From Ypsolopha sequella (lineage: Eukaryota; Arthropoda; Insecta; Lepidoptera; Ypsolophidae), in contig OW203988.1 in NCBI GenBank assembly GCA_934047225.1, forward strand, positions 9,892,229 to 9,956,228: a DNA stretch of 64,000 bases. Direction: 5' to 3'. Positions 11,958 to 21,107 of the stretch are shown here, piece by piece. The first letter of the stretch is position 1. Each line of letters starts with the position of its first letter. The translations under genes and the position numbers were made by a program. The notes beneath the pieces were generated by a model. The model searched no databases, had not been told where the DNA came from, and worked only from the letters and a program-made list of their open reading frames with translations.

Positions 11958-12759
11958 GAAGGTGAAGAGAAATACACAGGGTGATAATTTAAGAGATTTA
12001 TTGAAGTATCTTTAACGAAACTATAATATATATTAAATATATTTAAATAAAATTTCATGTTTACTCTTGTGTGGCAAATTAAAGTTAAGGTTATTTAAAT
12101 TTAATAAAATGATACACTTGCATAAATTAAAAAATATATAGAAACTCTTTATTTACCTATTTTAATCAAATTTTACGTTCAGAGTAGTATAACATATTAA
12201 AATTTATCTTGCTTAAATTTAATAAAATAATATACTTGCACAAATAAAAAACAGGAATAAATAATAACATTAAATGCAATGCAATAAATACTGAAATGCG
12301 TTAAATAAACAAATATACGTACACATATAATTATATGCCTAACTCCGCCCATTCGATTAGTCTTGCTAAGAAGAAGGGCAAGAAACTTAGCAGATCATTG
12401 GTTTTTTTTGTTCATTATTTTTTACAAACGTCAGTACTTACATAAAGTTATAAAAAATATAAGACAAGGAATTTATGTCCTGAAAAGGAATGTCTACCTG
12501 TCTCATATATAGTCTATTTTACAGCCATTTACACGTTAAGTCTAGAATAATCATAAACTAGAAAAATCTACTATCTACAATTAAAATAAAGATCATTAAT
12601 ACACTATGCTTTCTTTCAAATATTCATTGATTTTATAATAACCCTTTTATAAGAATGCTGAAGAAAGAAGAAACTATTTTCGCCTACATTAATCCAGACT
12701 TACTTGTATCTATTTAATTATTATAGGAGTATAAACAGAGAGAAGAACGTAATATATTA
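11958..12759. other. AT-rich spacer with a repeat fragment
   Basis: No gene. The stretch at about 12341-12395 (GCCTAACTCCGCCCATTCGA onwards) is the reverse complement of about 32259-32303, next to the GC-rich hairpin there, so it is part of a dispersed repeat. Confidence 0.5.
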
Positions 12760-13155
12760 GGTCTTTACATATGAAATTGCCATTTTCTGTAGAGAATTTG
12801 AAGGAAACTCAATTTTCAGTACTAAAATTTTTGCATTTTTTTTAGGAATGACAAATCCAAATCATGTAATTTCTTTTATACTCGTATATAACATTAATTT
12901 AATTTTTGAAAAATGTCATCTGTAAAAAAATATTACGAATCTTATTGTGGAAATGGATGGCATTTAGGACGAACAGTTTTTGAAGATTTAATTTTTATAA
13001 TCAAATGAAAATAAAAACAAAATTTAATACGTAGATATAAAACCTTGAAATCAACTTTTAAACAAAGAACGAATCATTGAAATAGCTATTAAATTACAGG
13101 AATTATGAACTCATGAATCTGCAAAAAAAAATCAGCAATTTCATATGTAAAGACC
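12760..13155. mobile_element. Mariner-type deleted element or MITE, TA-flanked
   Basis: Termini GGTCTTTACATATGAAATTG and its exact complement are flanked by TA (12758-12759; 13156-13157). The internal 350 bp is AT-rich with no transposase. Terminal layout and TA target fit Tc1/mariner; I recall similar termini on lepidopteran mariners but could not check. Confidence 0.78.
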
Positions 13156-13198
13156 TATTATTTCATTAAAGTTACAAGTAGAAAATTTGACATTGATT

Positions 13199-13560
13199 AA
13201 ATACATACATACATACATACATATGTATACTCACCCAGAGAAGTAGACAGAGACTACAGATTTCCATCTGCTACGATCCAAACACACCTCTTTCGCATCT
13301 TGCACATCCATCAATCCGTGGGTCTACCGCGTAATTCTCATTTACATCAACATCAACTTGAGATTGAAATTTGACGTGCGTGCGACGACGCCCGCCTAAC
13401 ATGTCATCTCTTTTGCACGCGTTGAATTTCGCATGCATTTGCTTGAAGTTGATACAAATGAGAATTACAAGGTAGAGCCCCAGATTATACTAGCTCTTTT
13501 ATTCTGGGTACTTTTGACATGGCCCTTCTACATTAATTAAATTAAAAATAAAACCTATCA
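13199..13560. repeat. Lepidopteran retroposon tail interrupted by MITE copy B
   Basis: A TACA microsatellite run followed by GGCAGAGACTACAGA-like sequence, CTGCTACGATCC, CACATCCATCAAT and GGGTACTTTTGACAT matches the repeats at 50011-50310 and 63350-63512. Here MITE copy B (13320-13480) is inserted between CACATCCATCAAT and the CTCTTTTATTCTGGGTAC part. Confidence 0.7.
13320..13480. mobile_element. Palindromic MITE, GGGTCTACC family, copy B
   Basis: Starts GGGTCTACCGCGTAATTCTC and ends GAGAATTACAAGGTAGAGCCC. It is nearly identical to copy C 310 bp downstream, including the interior GCACGCGTTGAATTTCGCAT; copy A is the more diverged member. Confidence 0.8.
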
Positions 13561-13629
13561 CTAAACTTAAATCTAACACGCATATAAAATTGTTATTAAA
13601 TGTCAAAAAGCGCGCTCAAAATGCACAGT

Positions 13630-13790
13630 GGGTCTACCGCGTAATTCTCATTTTCATCAACATCAACTTGAGATTGAAATTTGTCGTGCGTGCGACGACG
13701 CCCGCCTAACATGCCATCTCTTTTGCACGCGTTGAATTTCGCATGCATTTGCTTGAAGTTGATACAAATGAGAATTACGCGGTAGAGCCC
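13630..13790. mobile_element. Palindromic MITE, GGGTCTACC family, copy C
   Basis: Same length (161 bp) and nearly the same sequence as copy B, ending GAGAATTACGCGGTAGAGCC. It stands against the 3' side of the LINE remnant that starts at about 13800. Confidence 0.8.
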
Positions 13791-14107
13791 CAGGTCTACA
13801 CGACACGCCGCTCAGTAGATGAACCACCAGCTCTGCTGATATCGTTGGTCCTCTTTGGACGCTCAATGCCAAGCCCTTGGAAGTGAAAGCCAATGACCAG
13901 TGGCCTCGATGCTAGATTCTTGAGTTGTTCACTCTTGATGTGTTATTCAGCAACCAAAAATCAACGACAGAACCTGTTGGCCAACAATTAAATTCTATAT
14001 TCATAGCGGGGGCGATGAGTCCTGCACCGATTCTCCGCAATCATGAATATTGTGCACTTCTCCCCGGTCATTCAGCCCAGCCAAGACAGATCTTTAAAGT
14101 AGAGCCT

Positions 14108-14300
14108 TCAGCAGTCCAGTGAAGGGAAGTTGGAGTTCGTCACAATCCCTACTTTATGTCTCATGTCTTCGGTTGCAGAGCAGTGGAGTAGCACATGTTC
14201 CACTGTCTCGTCCTCTAGAAGGCATCCTCTGCATAGAAGGCTATCGGTGACACTTGGCACAAAGATGCTTGTTTAGGATGCAGTGTCCAGTTATCTGTAA
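14108..14300 (-). pseudogene. Non-LTR retrotransposon C-terminal remnant
   Basis: On the minus strand, ITGHCILNKHL is followed by a one-base shift and then DSLLCRGCLLEDETVEHVLL-HCSATEDM, ending at a TGA at 14110-14108. The TGHC...LN.HL block followed by LCRGC...E..EHVLLHC is the zinc-ribbon-like C-terminus after the RNase H region of Jockey/R1-type LINE proteins. Similar-looking sequence on the same strand continues to about 13800 but without a clear frame. It is decayed and lacks the reverse transcriptase domain. Confidence 0.7.
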
Positions 14301-14319
14301 TATAATAGTAGTTTATTCT

Positions 14320-14418
14320 ACAAGGGCGAAAAGGAATAAATTACGAGGACGATTTAAAACACGAGAGTAGCGAGTGTTTTAAACGTAACCGAGTAATTTA
14401 TTGCTTTTACGCCCGTGT
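14320..14418. repeat. Hairpin element
   Basis: ACAAGGGCGAAAAGGAATAA and the complement of TTATTGCTTTTACGCCCGTGT form the outer stem, with an inner stem AAAACACGAG / CGAGTGTTTT. Short stem-loop elements like this are widespread in Lepidoptera. Confidence 0.65.
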
Positions 14419-14557
14419 ATCATACTACGTTTTTCAATGCATAGTGTGAGGAAATAAAACAAATATAATATTGTGAACTTTAAATTATGATTGGCTCATA
14501 AGGACTGTATCCAGAGCGGGTAAAATCTTATATCAAGTATCCTCGATAGGGGTTTGC

Positions 14558-14606
14558 GGGGGAAGGGGGGGGGGGGGGGGAGGGGGGAGGGGGGGGGAGC
14601 CCCCCT
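14558..14606 (+). repeat. Long G tract with C-rich complement
   Basis: Runs of 6-17 G broken by single A, followed by a short C run. It could form G-quadruplexes. A similar G/C tract occurs at 17333-17387, again just before sequence resembling CCGGARAT...GTAGTTTTT. Confidence 0.75.
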
Positions 14607-14725
14607 CTTCAACCCCCGCCTGCCGGAGATGCGTAGTTTTTAAGAAAAAAATAAAATAAAAACATAACCTCAAAATAAAATATCCGTGTCGGGGTAACTT
14701 ACTACCCGTGTCGGAGTACCACGAA

Positions 14726-14907
14726 GTAAATACTTAGTTTTCTGGCTCCTGTCGCTCGCTTCGCTCGCTCCAAAGAATTCATGTTCAACCTAACCAGAAG
14801 GCCATGGCGGTACGCTCGCTACGCTCGCTACCGCCATGGCCTTCTAACCTAACCTGACCGAGTCGGGGTGCTCTGAAAGTTTGAGCTCGCTTCGCTCGCT
14901 CCTGCTC
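14726..14907. repeat. GC-rich palindromic repeat unit, copy 1 of tandem pair
   Basis: A 182-bp unit with a 17-bp perfect-arm hairpin (AGAAGGCCATGGCGGTA and complement around a CGCTCGCTACGCTCGC loop), clusters of GCTCGCTTCGCTCGCT and the motif GAGTCGGGGTGCTCTG at 14860-14875. By eye it is identical to the unit at 14956-15137, 230 bp downstream. The minus-strand open frame 14785-15018 is produced by the repeat and is not called a gene. Confidence 0.85.
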
Positions 14908-14955
14908 AATCAGTCCGGTGGGAGCGCCAAGGTCGATAGAAACGGTTGAAGTTCC

Positions 14956-15137
14956 GTAAATACTTAGTTTTCTGGCTCCTGTCGCTCGCTTCGCTCGCTC
15001 CAAAGAATTCATGTTCAACCTAACCAGAAGGCCATGGCGGTACGCTCGCTACGCTCGCTACCGCCATGGCCTTCTAACCTAACCTGACCGAGTCGGGGTG
15101 CTCTGAAAGTTTGAGCTCGCTTCGCTCGCTCCTGCTC
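14956..15137. repeat. GC-rich palindromic repeat unit, copy 2 of tandem pair
   Basis: Same as copy 1, with its GAGTCGGGGTGCTCTG at 15090-15105. The 48-bp spacer between copies is not repeated after copy 2. Absence of visible differences implies recent duplication, gene conversion or an assembly artefact. Confidence 0.85.
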
Positions 15138-16000
15138 TATCTTTGTTATATATTCCGAAAGTATTCACTTCCTAAAAAATCCTTAAAAAGCACAGAACAT
15201 TCGCGTACACTCGAAAGCAACGGAATGAACCATCTCGAAATGGCGCCACATGACGTTTCTCAAATGTAATTTTTGACAGAAAACGTTTCATTTTACGTTG
15301 TTTTGATTACTTTTTGCGTGTCGTTGTACTTTTTCCTCACTACTTTCGTTTCGTTTCACTCAAAATGAAAAATTGCGTTTTGTTTCACTAAAAAATAATA
15401 AAAATGAAATAATAAAATAAAATACGTAGGTACCTCTCCGGCAACCAAAATTGATATCAGGAGGTTCAGTAAAACCCCCTGAACTCCCCCATAGCGTCAG
15501 TTTTCCCAAAACGAGGATACTAGATATAAGATCCAACCCTCCAGAGCCGTTTAACAGTGGAAAAAAAAGTATTACATTTATGGTAGACAGGAAAGGCTGC
15601 AGGTTAGCCAACCATTGCAAATAAATTAAAAATAATAATAATAATAATAAAGCCCTAGGGCAAAATAATCGACTTTCTGTTCGGTTTTGATGCATAAAAA
15701 GTGGGCCTTTACGAGCACTTGCATTGAAAATAAAATTATATACTATAAAATTATTGGTTCGAAAAATATGAACAGATACGATAGGACTACACAAAAACTA
15801 GATTAACAGGCAGAAGCTACTTATTTAATAATAATTATGTTGACTATGAGAGCTTGAGAGAGTAGATTGTTCCAGCAGGTCCAGATATAGGACCCCCAAG
15901 CAAATCCTTTACTCTAACCCTGTACCAGCCATAAACAGTTGAAGAGAGCTATGAGACGTCATGTCATGACTATGTATGTATGTCTTTTAAAAATGTTGAT
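15138..16000. other. Spacer, no gene recognised
   Basis: An open frame of 144 codons exists at 15360-15794 (-), but it is composed of low-complexity hydrophobic residues with no domain or splice context and I do not support it. An ATA-type trinucleotide run is at about 15630-15650. Confidence 0.4.
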
Positions 16001-16110
16001 TCGGTGTTACATTACATGTTTGACAGGTCTAAACTTAATTACTTCTGTATCGAAAAGATAAGGACAGAACGCTTAAATTAAGTTTAGACCAGTCAAATAT
16101 GTAACACCGA
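16001..16110. repeat. Short palindromic MITE
   Basis: TCGGTGTTACAT ... GGTCTAAACTTAATT on the left is mirrored by AATTAAGTTTAGACC ... GTAACACCGA on the right, giving a 110-bp hairpin. It lies just past the stop codon of the minus-strand gene ending at 16198. Confidence 0.75.
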
Positions 16111-16197
16111 AAAAAAAGAACAATACAGCTGACCTTATATGTTGTAATGTGCCCAACGATGGTGTTGAAGGTGGTCGTCAGATATCCATAAGCTTGC

Positions 16198-18741
16198 TTA
16201 GGTGTTTTTAGGTCTCGTCTTTGATAACATTTTCAATTGCTGTTTTTTTAATCTTAAATCTAGCAATAGATTTCTTGTAACAATTTTTTCTTGTTTTAAT
16301 TTTTCTTTTTTTATTTCAGCCTCTATGGCATTGAGCTTTTTCATCTCTTCCCTTTCTTCACATGCCAACTTTGTCTGAAATTCCAAAGCTTCTATTTTCT
16401 TCATATGCAATTGCTCAAAAGATGTAGCTCTAACATCAAGAATAGGTCGCCTTCTTGAAATGCAGCTCTTTTTTTTATTGTTTCTGCTCCACTTGTGTTA
16501 TTTTTAGCCTGGACCCTTAAAGGTTTTGAAACAGGCATTTGCAACAATCTTAGAGTATAATCATAATCACCCCAACGTCCCCAGTCCTGAAAAACAACAC
16601 ACACTTGATTAATACACAGTTAGTTACAGGTTTAGGTCAAGACATACCACATCCATTTACCATCTACTTTCCTCTCTGTCCAAGTCAGTTTATTGTCATT
16701 CACACATAATTTGACCATTTATTTTTACCATCAGAGCGGGACGCTGGCCGGTGGCAATTTTTAGAAAAAAATTATATTTAGCATTTTAGTAGGTTTCATT
16801 TAATGACATTTAATGTCATTGCTTTCATTTCAAAAAGAAGAAATTGTACACTAATAATAGGTTGTACACATACATGTTAGATTTGTAATTCAGATTTGTA
16901 CTTAGTGACATCTAACATCTAGGCAGTTGTGTTATATTTATCGGCGTAGAAAATCAGTTTTAAAATATTGGGTTTAGTTTTCAAGTAGGAATAGAACTTC
17001 TGAAGTTAGTCTTGGTAACCAAAATTCTTCTTCGTTTTATAAATGGATAAGTCGTGTAGACAAAAAATAAAGGTATATTTATAACCATTTGGTCTGTTAG
17101 CGAAAGTGGGACATTTTGGCACTCATTGGGGACAGCGGGACAGACAGCCTTAAATCGGGACTGTCCGGCCTTAAGTGGGACGTATGGTCACTTTATTCAT
17201 ACATGCTAAAGCCCACTTTACTAATATTTATTATATACAATTTGATTTGCATCTAGCTGAATCTAATTTCAAAAGATAAGTAAGAACTCGGAAGGACTCT
17301 TATATACGTATATGTACCTATGTATATGTTTAGGGGGGGCGATGGGGGGGGGCAGGGGGGTATAAGCCCCCCCCTAAGGGGGGGGGGTACCGGAAATCAA
17401 TAGTTTTTTTTTTATAATTTTTTTTCAAAATTAAAAGGTTATTTTATGTTTTATGTAGGATAAAATAACTCGAATATTAAATATACGTATAGTGGGAGGG
17501 GGATCACTGGGGAGAGGGTGTAATGAAACTAGTTTCTTGAAAAAAAAAAAAAAAAAAACTGAACATAACCTAACTTTAAAGACCCAATATGACTTCTGCA
17601 ATTGCTTCGGCGTTGCGGAAAGTGCAGCCCCTTCGCCCTTGCGTAACAAAGCACAGTCACCCATGCTCACCTTCGCAGCTTCGGCTTGTTGGTCGCCTTC
17701 GGCGACCAGCCTCAGCCGCTACGGCTCGCACGGGTGCCTATGCTTTGTTACAGCAGGCGAGGGCTGCCCTTCCTCCACGCCTACGGCTTTTTATATACAC
17801 TCTAGGGGTAGTACCCACAAGACTGTATAGAGTCGGGGTGCTCTGATTCGGTTTTGGAACTTATTCAACCTATTTTTTGCATGGAGTCGGGTGCTCTGAT
17901 TCAAATCACGAAGAAAACAAAATGTCTGCATTGGTTTTTTTTTTATATCCTGGATACTAGTCCTTTGAGCCAATTTTTAGCGAAAAACAACAAAAAAAAT
18001 TAAATTACGTCAATTTTAATGCGTCACTCACAGCAGTTACGGAACACAACCAACAAAAAAAAAAAATGAAGTCATAAAATCAATTAAAATTGAACCTTAA
18101 GACAATTTTTGAGGTTATTTTACGAAAGTTGAAAATTTTTTTTGAGAAAACTATTGATTTCCGGTAACTGAAATTTCGTGAGATTAATAGCAATAACAAG
18201 AGCTATTCTGGAAAAAAAAATGAAGGTACCTTTGTATGTATACTCGTATAAGAGACGAGCCAAGAACTCTAACTAGATAAGGTAGAGTGGGCTCTTCCAC
18301 CTTAATAAAAGCACTATATAAATTTCCCTACTACCAGTATGCAGGCAGCCAAGTTTAAAGTCTTTACATTTTACAATTTAAAATAATTGAAAATACACCC
18401 TCAACTCAAATGATATTACAATTCTTAAATAACATTTCTAGGACTAAAACTAAATAGGTACCTACATTGTCACATCCTTCATCTTCTTTCTCGGGAACAT
18501 TGCTCAATTCTTCCTTTGGAATGATTTCATCCCGAGAATTGCCGTCTGTTAGTATTAAATCCATATTATCTGTAACATAAAAAAAGTTTGTACTTAAGTA
18601 CTTCACTGACTTTTTTGTTTATAGACAACTAAAATGCTTGTACTGTTAGATCTTTTTACGGGCTGGGCTGACCATTCTAGTCATGTCGCTTAGTAAGTAC
18701 TTACTTTCTACTATTGTATCTGTGATATCCTGATTTTCCAT
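16198..18741 (-). CDS. Unrecognised three-exon gene with frame break in A8 run
   Basis: Exon 1 is 18741-18705 (ATG, MENQDITDTIVE, donor AAA|GTAAGT). Exon 2 is 18569-18466 (acceptor TATGTTACAG, donor GACAAT|GTAGGT) and encodes a very acidic segment. Exon 3 is 16586-16198 (acceptor GTTTTTCAG, stop TAA). Both junctions agree in phase. Exon 3 begins DWGRWGDYDYTLRLLQMPVS and ends in a long charged coiled-coil-like helix (MHMKKIEALEF ... KKQQLKML). The two halves of exon 3 are in different frames; the switch is at a run of eight A, and a single-base length change there would join them through ISRRRPILDVRATSFEQL. That could be a real frameshift or a homopolymer error. I do not recognise the protein; an acidic N-terminus and coiled-coil tail resemble accessory DNA-binding proteins of Harbinger-type elements, which is only a guess. 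An intervening exon may be missing. Confidence 0.5.
17333..17387 (+). repeat. G/C tract
   Basis: Runs of 6-10 G interrupted by CGAT, CA and TATAA, with one run of 8 C. It precedes the left end of the inverted-repeat element at 17388. Confidence 0.75.
17388..18166. mobile_element. Inverted-repeat element in intron of the 16-18 kb gene
   Basis: TACCGGAAATCAATAGTTTT at 17388 is matched by its complement ending at 18166 (AAAACTATTGATTTCCGGTA); the next 40 bp also pair, rich in T and then AATAACCT. Inside are the GC-rich hairpin at 17593-17845 and two GAGTCGGGG/GGTGCTCTG motifs (17830 and 17884). Confidence 0.7.
17593..17845. repeat. GC-rich compound hairpin, copy 1
   Basis: The outer arms pair GCAGCCCCTTCGCCCTTGCG and TAACAAAGC with the complements of CGAGGGCTGC and GCTTTGTTACAGCAGG; the apex is a perfect GGTCGCC-TTC-GGCGACC stem-loop. 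It ends with a TATAGAGTCGGGGTGCTCTG segment. The same 250-bp unit is at 31992-32240 with about one difference per ten bases. Open frames inside (17492-17846 +) follow from the GC content and are not called genes. Confidence 0.8.
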
Positions 18742-19078
18742 AATTTAAGACTGTAGGTATCAAATTACAAAACACTAAACAGTAAGTAAGAACTTGAAGA
18801 AGTAACCTAACAAAGCAAAGCAACAATCACCAAATTCAACGGACAGAAATAATTTAAATTTTTAGTATCCCTCTATAAGGCTACGTTTCAAAACGTGTGA
18901 TCTTCGTGCGAAATTTCACTCGTTTTTAAGAAAGAGACAAAGCTATATACTAGAAAGAGAATGAAAGATCTAGTTTTGAAACGCTTGCGAGTGATTCCCG
19001 TGAGAAAAGCGTTTTGAAGAGTGACACACGTCAAGTAAATACATAACCTCAAATCAAAATATAGTATTTTTCATTACG
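18742..19078. other. Upstream region of the 16-18 kb minus gene
   Basis: No core promoter is obvious. A degenerate inverted repeat around 18885-19030 (CGTTTCAAAACG ... GTTTTGAAACG) may be a decayed MITE. Confidence 0.35.
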
Positions 19079-19200
19079 AGTGCGGAAAGCCTGTCATTGC
19101 AAAGAGTTCCGACAAATGTCTACCCGAGCCGAGGCGCAGCCGAAGGTGAGGGTTGACAGTCGGAACAAGTTGCAATGACGGTTCCGCACGTGTACTGAAC
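19079..19200. repeat. Hairpin repeat
   Basis: GTGCGGAA..CCTGTCATTGC pairs with GCAATGACGGTTCCGCAC, and TTCCGACAAATGTC pairs loosely with GACAGTCGGAAC. It directly adjoins the element at 19206. Confidence 0.65.
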
Positions 19201-19205
19201 AACTA

Positions 19206-19906
19206 TTTTTAATACAGTTGCGAAAAAATGAAGCAATTTAATAAAATAATAAAAACACAACAAACTCAACTAACTAATACTCCACGCAATAAATTCTTCG
19301 TATGTAGATATGTAGCGACTTTTTGACTTTTCCGGTAAAATGTTCTCCGAAGCATTTTGTGCAATTATACTGAGTTCCGGTGGTGTTAATTCAAATAAAA
19401 TATCATCGAAATTTCTCATTTTGTGCAACAAACAACTAAACCCGCAAAGAAAATTTTTGGAAAATGGCGCCAACCGCAAAAGAATATAAGCAGAGATTTT
19501 TTTTGTTTTCTTCACCCATTCTGAGTAGGCAAAGGGAACTTTGCCCATACAGCCAAGTCTTCAGTAGAATTTTTTTATTGATATGAAATGAAAATGAAAT
19601 TTAATGAGATGAAATGAAATGAAACCTAACCTAACTCATTGAATCAAATCATTAAATTTGATATTGAAACAAATTAGTACCTTCTTTTTAGAAATATTTG
19701 CATGAATTATAAAAACTTCTATGAATTTTTTTTTGTAAAAACTTCGTGGTTGGTTTTTTCTTTTTAATAGACATTATTTTGACAGTTGGGAAAAAGAACG
19801 CACGAGTTCGGCAAAGGTAAAGAAAAAGCTCGAGTATGTAATAGCCTACATCCCGAACGCTATACGTCCCTGCAATACGCCACTTTTTGAGCAACTGTAT
19901 TAAAAA
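19206..19906. mobile_element. TIR element with recombinase-like gene fragment
   Basis: TTTTTAATACAGTTGC at 19206-19221 and its exact complement at 19891-19906 delimit about 700 bp. Inside is the minus-strand frame 19548-19270. I recall the right-end sequence (around TGCAGGGACGTATAGCGTTC on the minus strand) as very common in lepidopteran genomes, but this was not checked. Confidence 0.65.
19270..19548 (-). pseudogene. N-terminal fragment of a tyrosine-recombinase-like protein
   Basis: From an internal Met the frame reads DDILFELTPPELSIIAQ, then ILPEKSKSRYISTYEEFIAW, and stops. The LPEKS..RY...Y..F..W block resembles the N-terminal SAM-like core-binding segment of Crypton-type or other insect tyrosine recombinases. 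The catalytic domain with the R...HxxR...Y residues is missing. The first 40 residues of the open frame are probably not part of the protein. Confidence 0.45.
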
Positions 19907-21107
19907 ATAAATTAAGTAAAGTACCTAAATACCTATTGCTTTTAATATGGATGGCATTGCAACCTTTGCATTTGCAAGCCATAATTCTGTCGAAGCAGTT
20001 TCGAAACATTTTCCCGTATTTGTACGGAAATGTTGAATTCTATTTTCAAAAATTGTCCGAATCCCGAGAAAACTCCGAAATGACAACTGTCAGGCGAATT
20101 TTAACGGTACCCAAACAGAGTTAGAAATCGCACTTGTCAGTGCGATATTCACATTTCCCGAAAGCGTTTCTAAACACTTAGCGCAACTGTCAGGTAACAG
20201 TTCGTTTACCCTCGGTTTCACTCGGGTCGATTTTTGAACGATGCAGGGTAAAATTCGCATCGCTCCGAGTGATAATCACACGTTACGAAACGTACCCTAA
20301 TTTGTGATTTAAATATATCCAATTGACGTCTTTGACAGCCTGAAGTGCGTTCATTAAATAACCCTGGGCTGGGTAGGAACACTGGGGTTGTAACGCTGAG
20401 TTTTTGAACGGGTTTCGTCGTGTAGCGACACTCCAAACGTCAGTTGTCATTTTTGCATTATATTTAATATAATAACGTTCAGAGGACCCCCTCTGTACGA
20501 AATTCAACGTAAATATATCAACTATAACGTTGAGAAGACCCCCTCGGTACGAAAATTAACGTCATGTCATTTACGAAAATTAACGTGAATGTCAGGTGAC
20601 GTTTGGAGCCTATACGAACCTTGCGAACCCTGCTCAGAGTTGATGTTGAAAAATTCGACACCAGTGTAGCGACACTGTCATTTATGAACGGTCGGTGCTG
20701 AGATGCGAGTTAATTTTTGAACGGGTTAGTGTTGCGACCCGGTAGGAAACCCAACTCGGTGTGAGTTTATGAACGACTATCTGTAGTCCGGCGAAATTGA
20801 GTTGTCGTAACATTTATGTACAGCCGAACACTATTAGGTTTTGGAACCGGTCTTAATGGAACAGCCTTCGGACTAACTTTGGTGAGATTCGGAACGGACA
20901 TAGAGTAATATGTCAAAAGAAAGTTTGGCGGGAAGACGAAAATGTTTAAATAATGGATGAGATTTTATCTACAAGTTTTATAATTATAGAGAAAGCTTGC
21001 TGATAATCAAGTTTCAGACTTGTAGGAAATAACAAGAAACAAATTCAAATGGCGTGGCATTATAATATCGTTCTAGGCGAGAAAATAATCAGCCGAATCG
21101 ACACTAA
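19907..21107. other. Spacer with decayed inverted repeats
   Basis: No gene. Two similar short segments, CGTTCAGAGGACCCCCTC and CGTTGAGAAGACCCCCTC (about 20475 and 20526), each followed by TACGAAA and an AACGT word, suggest an old local duplication. Frequent TTTTGAACG and GTAGCGACACT words suggest degraded repeat copies. Confidence 0.45.

Noticed and set aside
15360..15794. 144-codon minus-strand open frame
   Set aside because: Low-complexity hydrophobic sequence, no domain, signal peptide logic or splice support.
17492..17846. Overlapping GC-rich frames of 85-112 codons (also 31978-32245)
   Set aside because: They are produced by the duplicated GC-rich hairpin, differ in frame between copies, and have no conserved protein.
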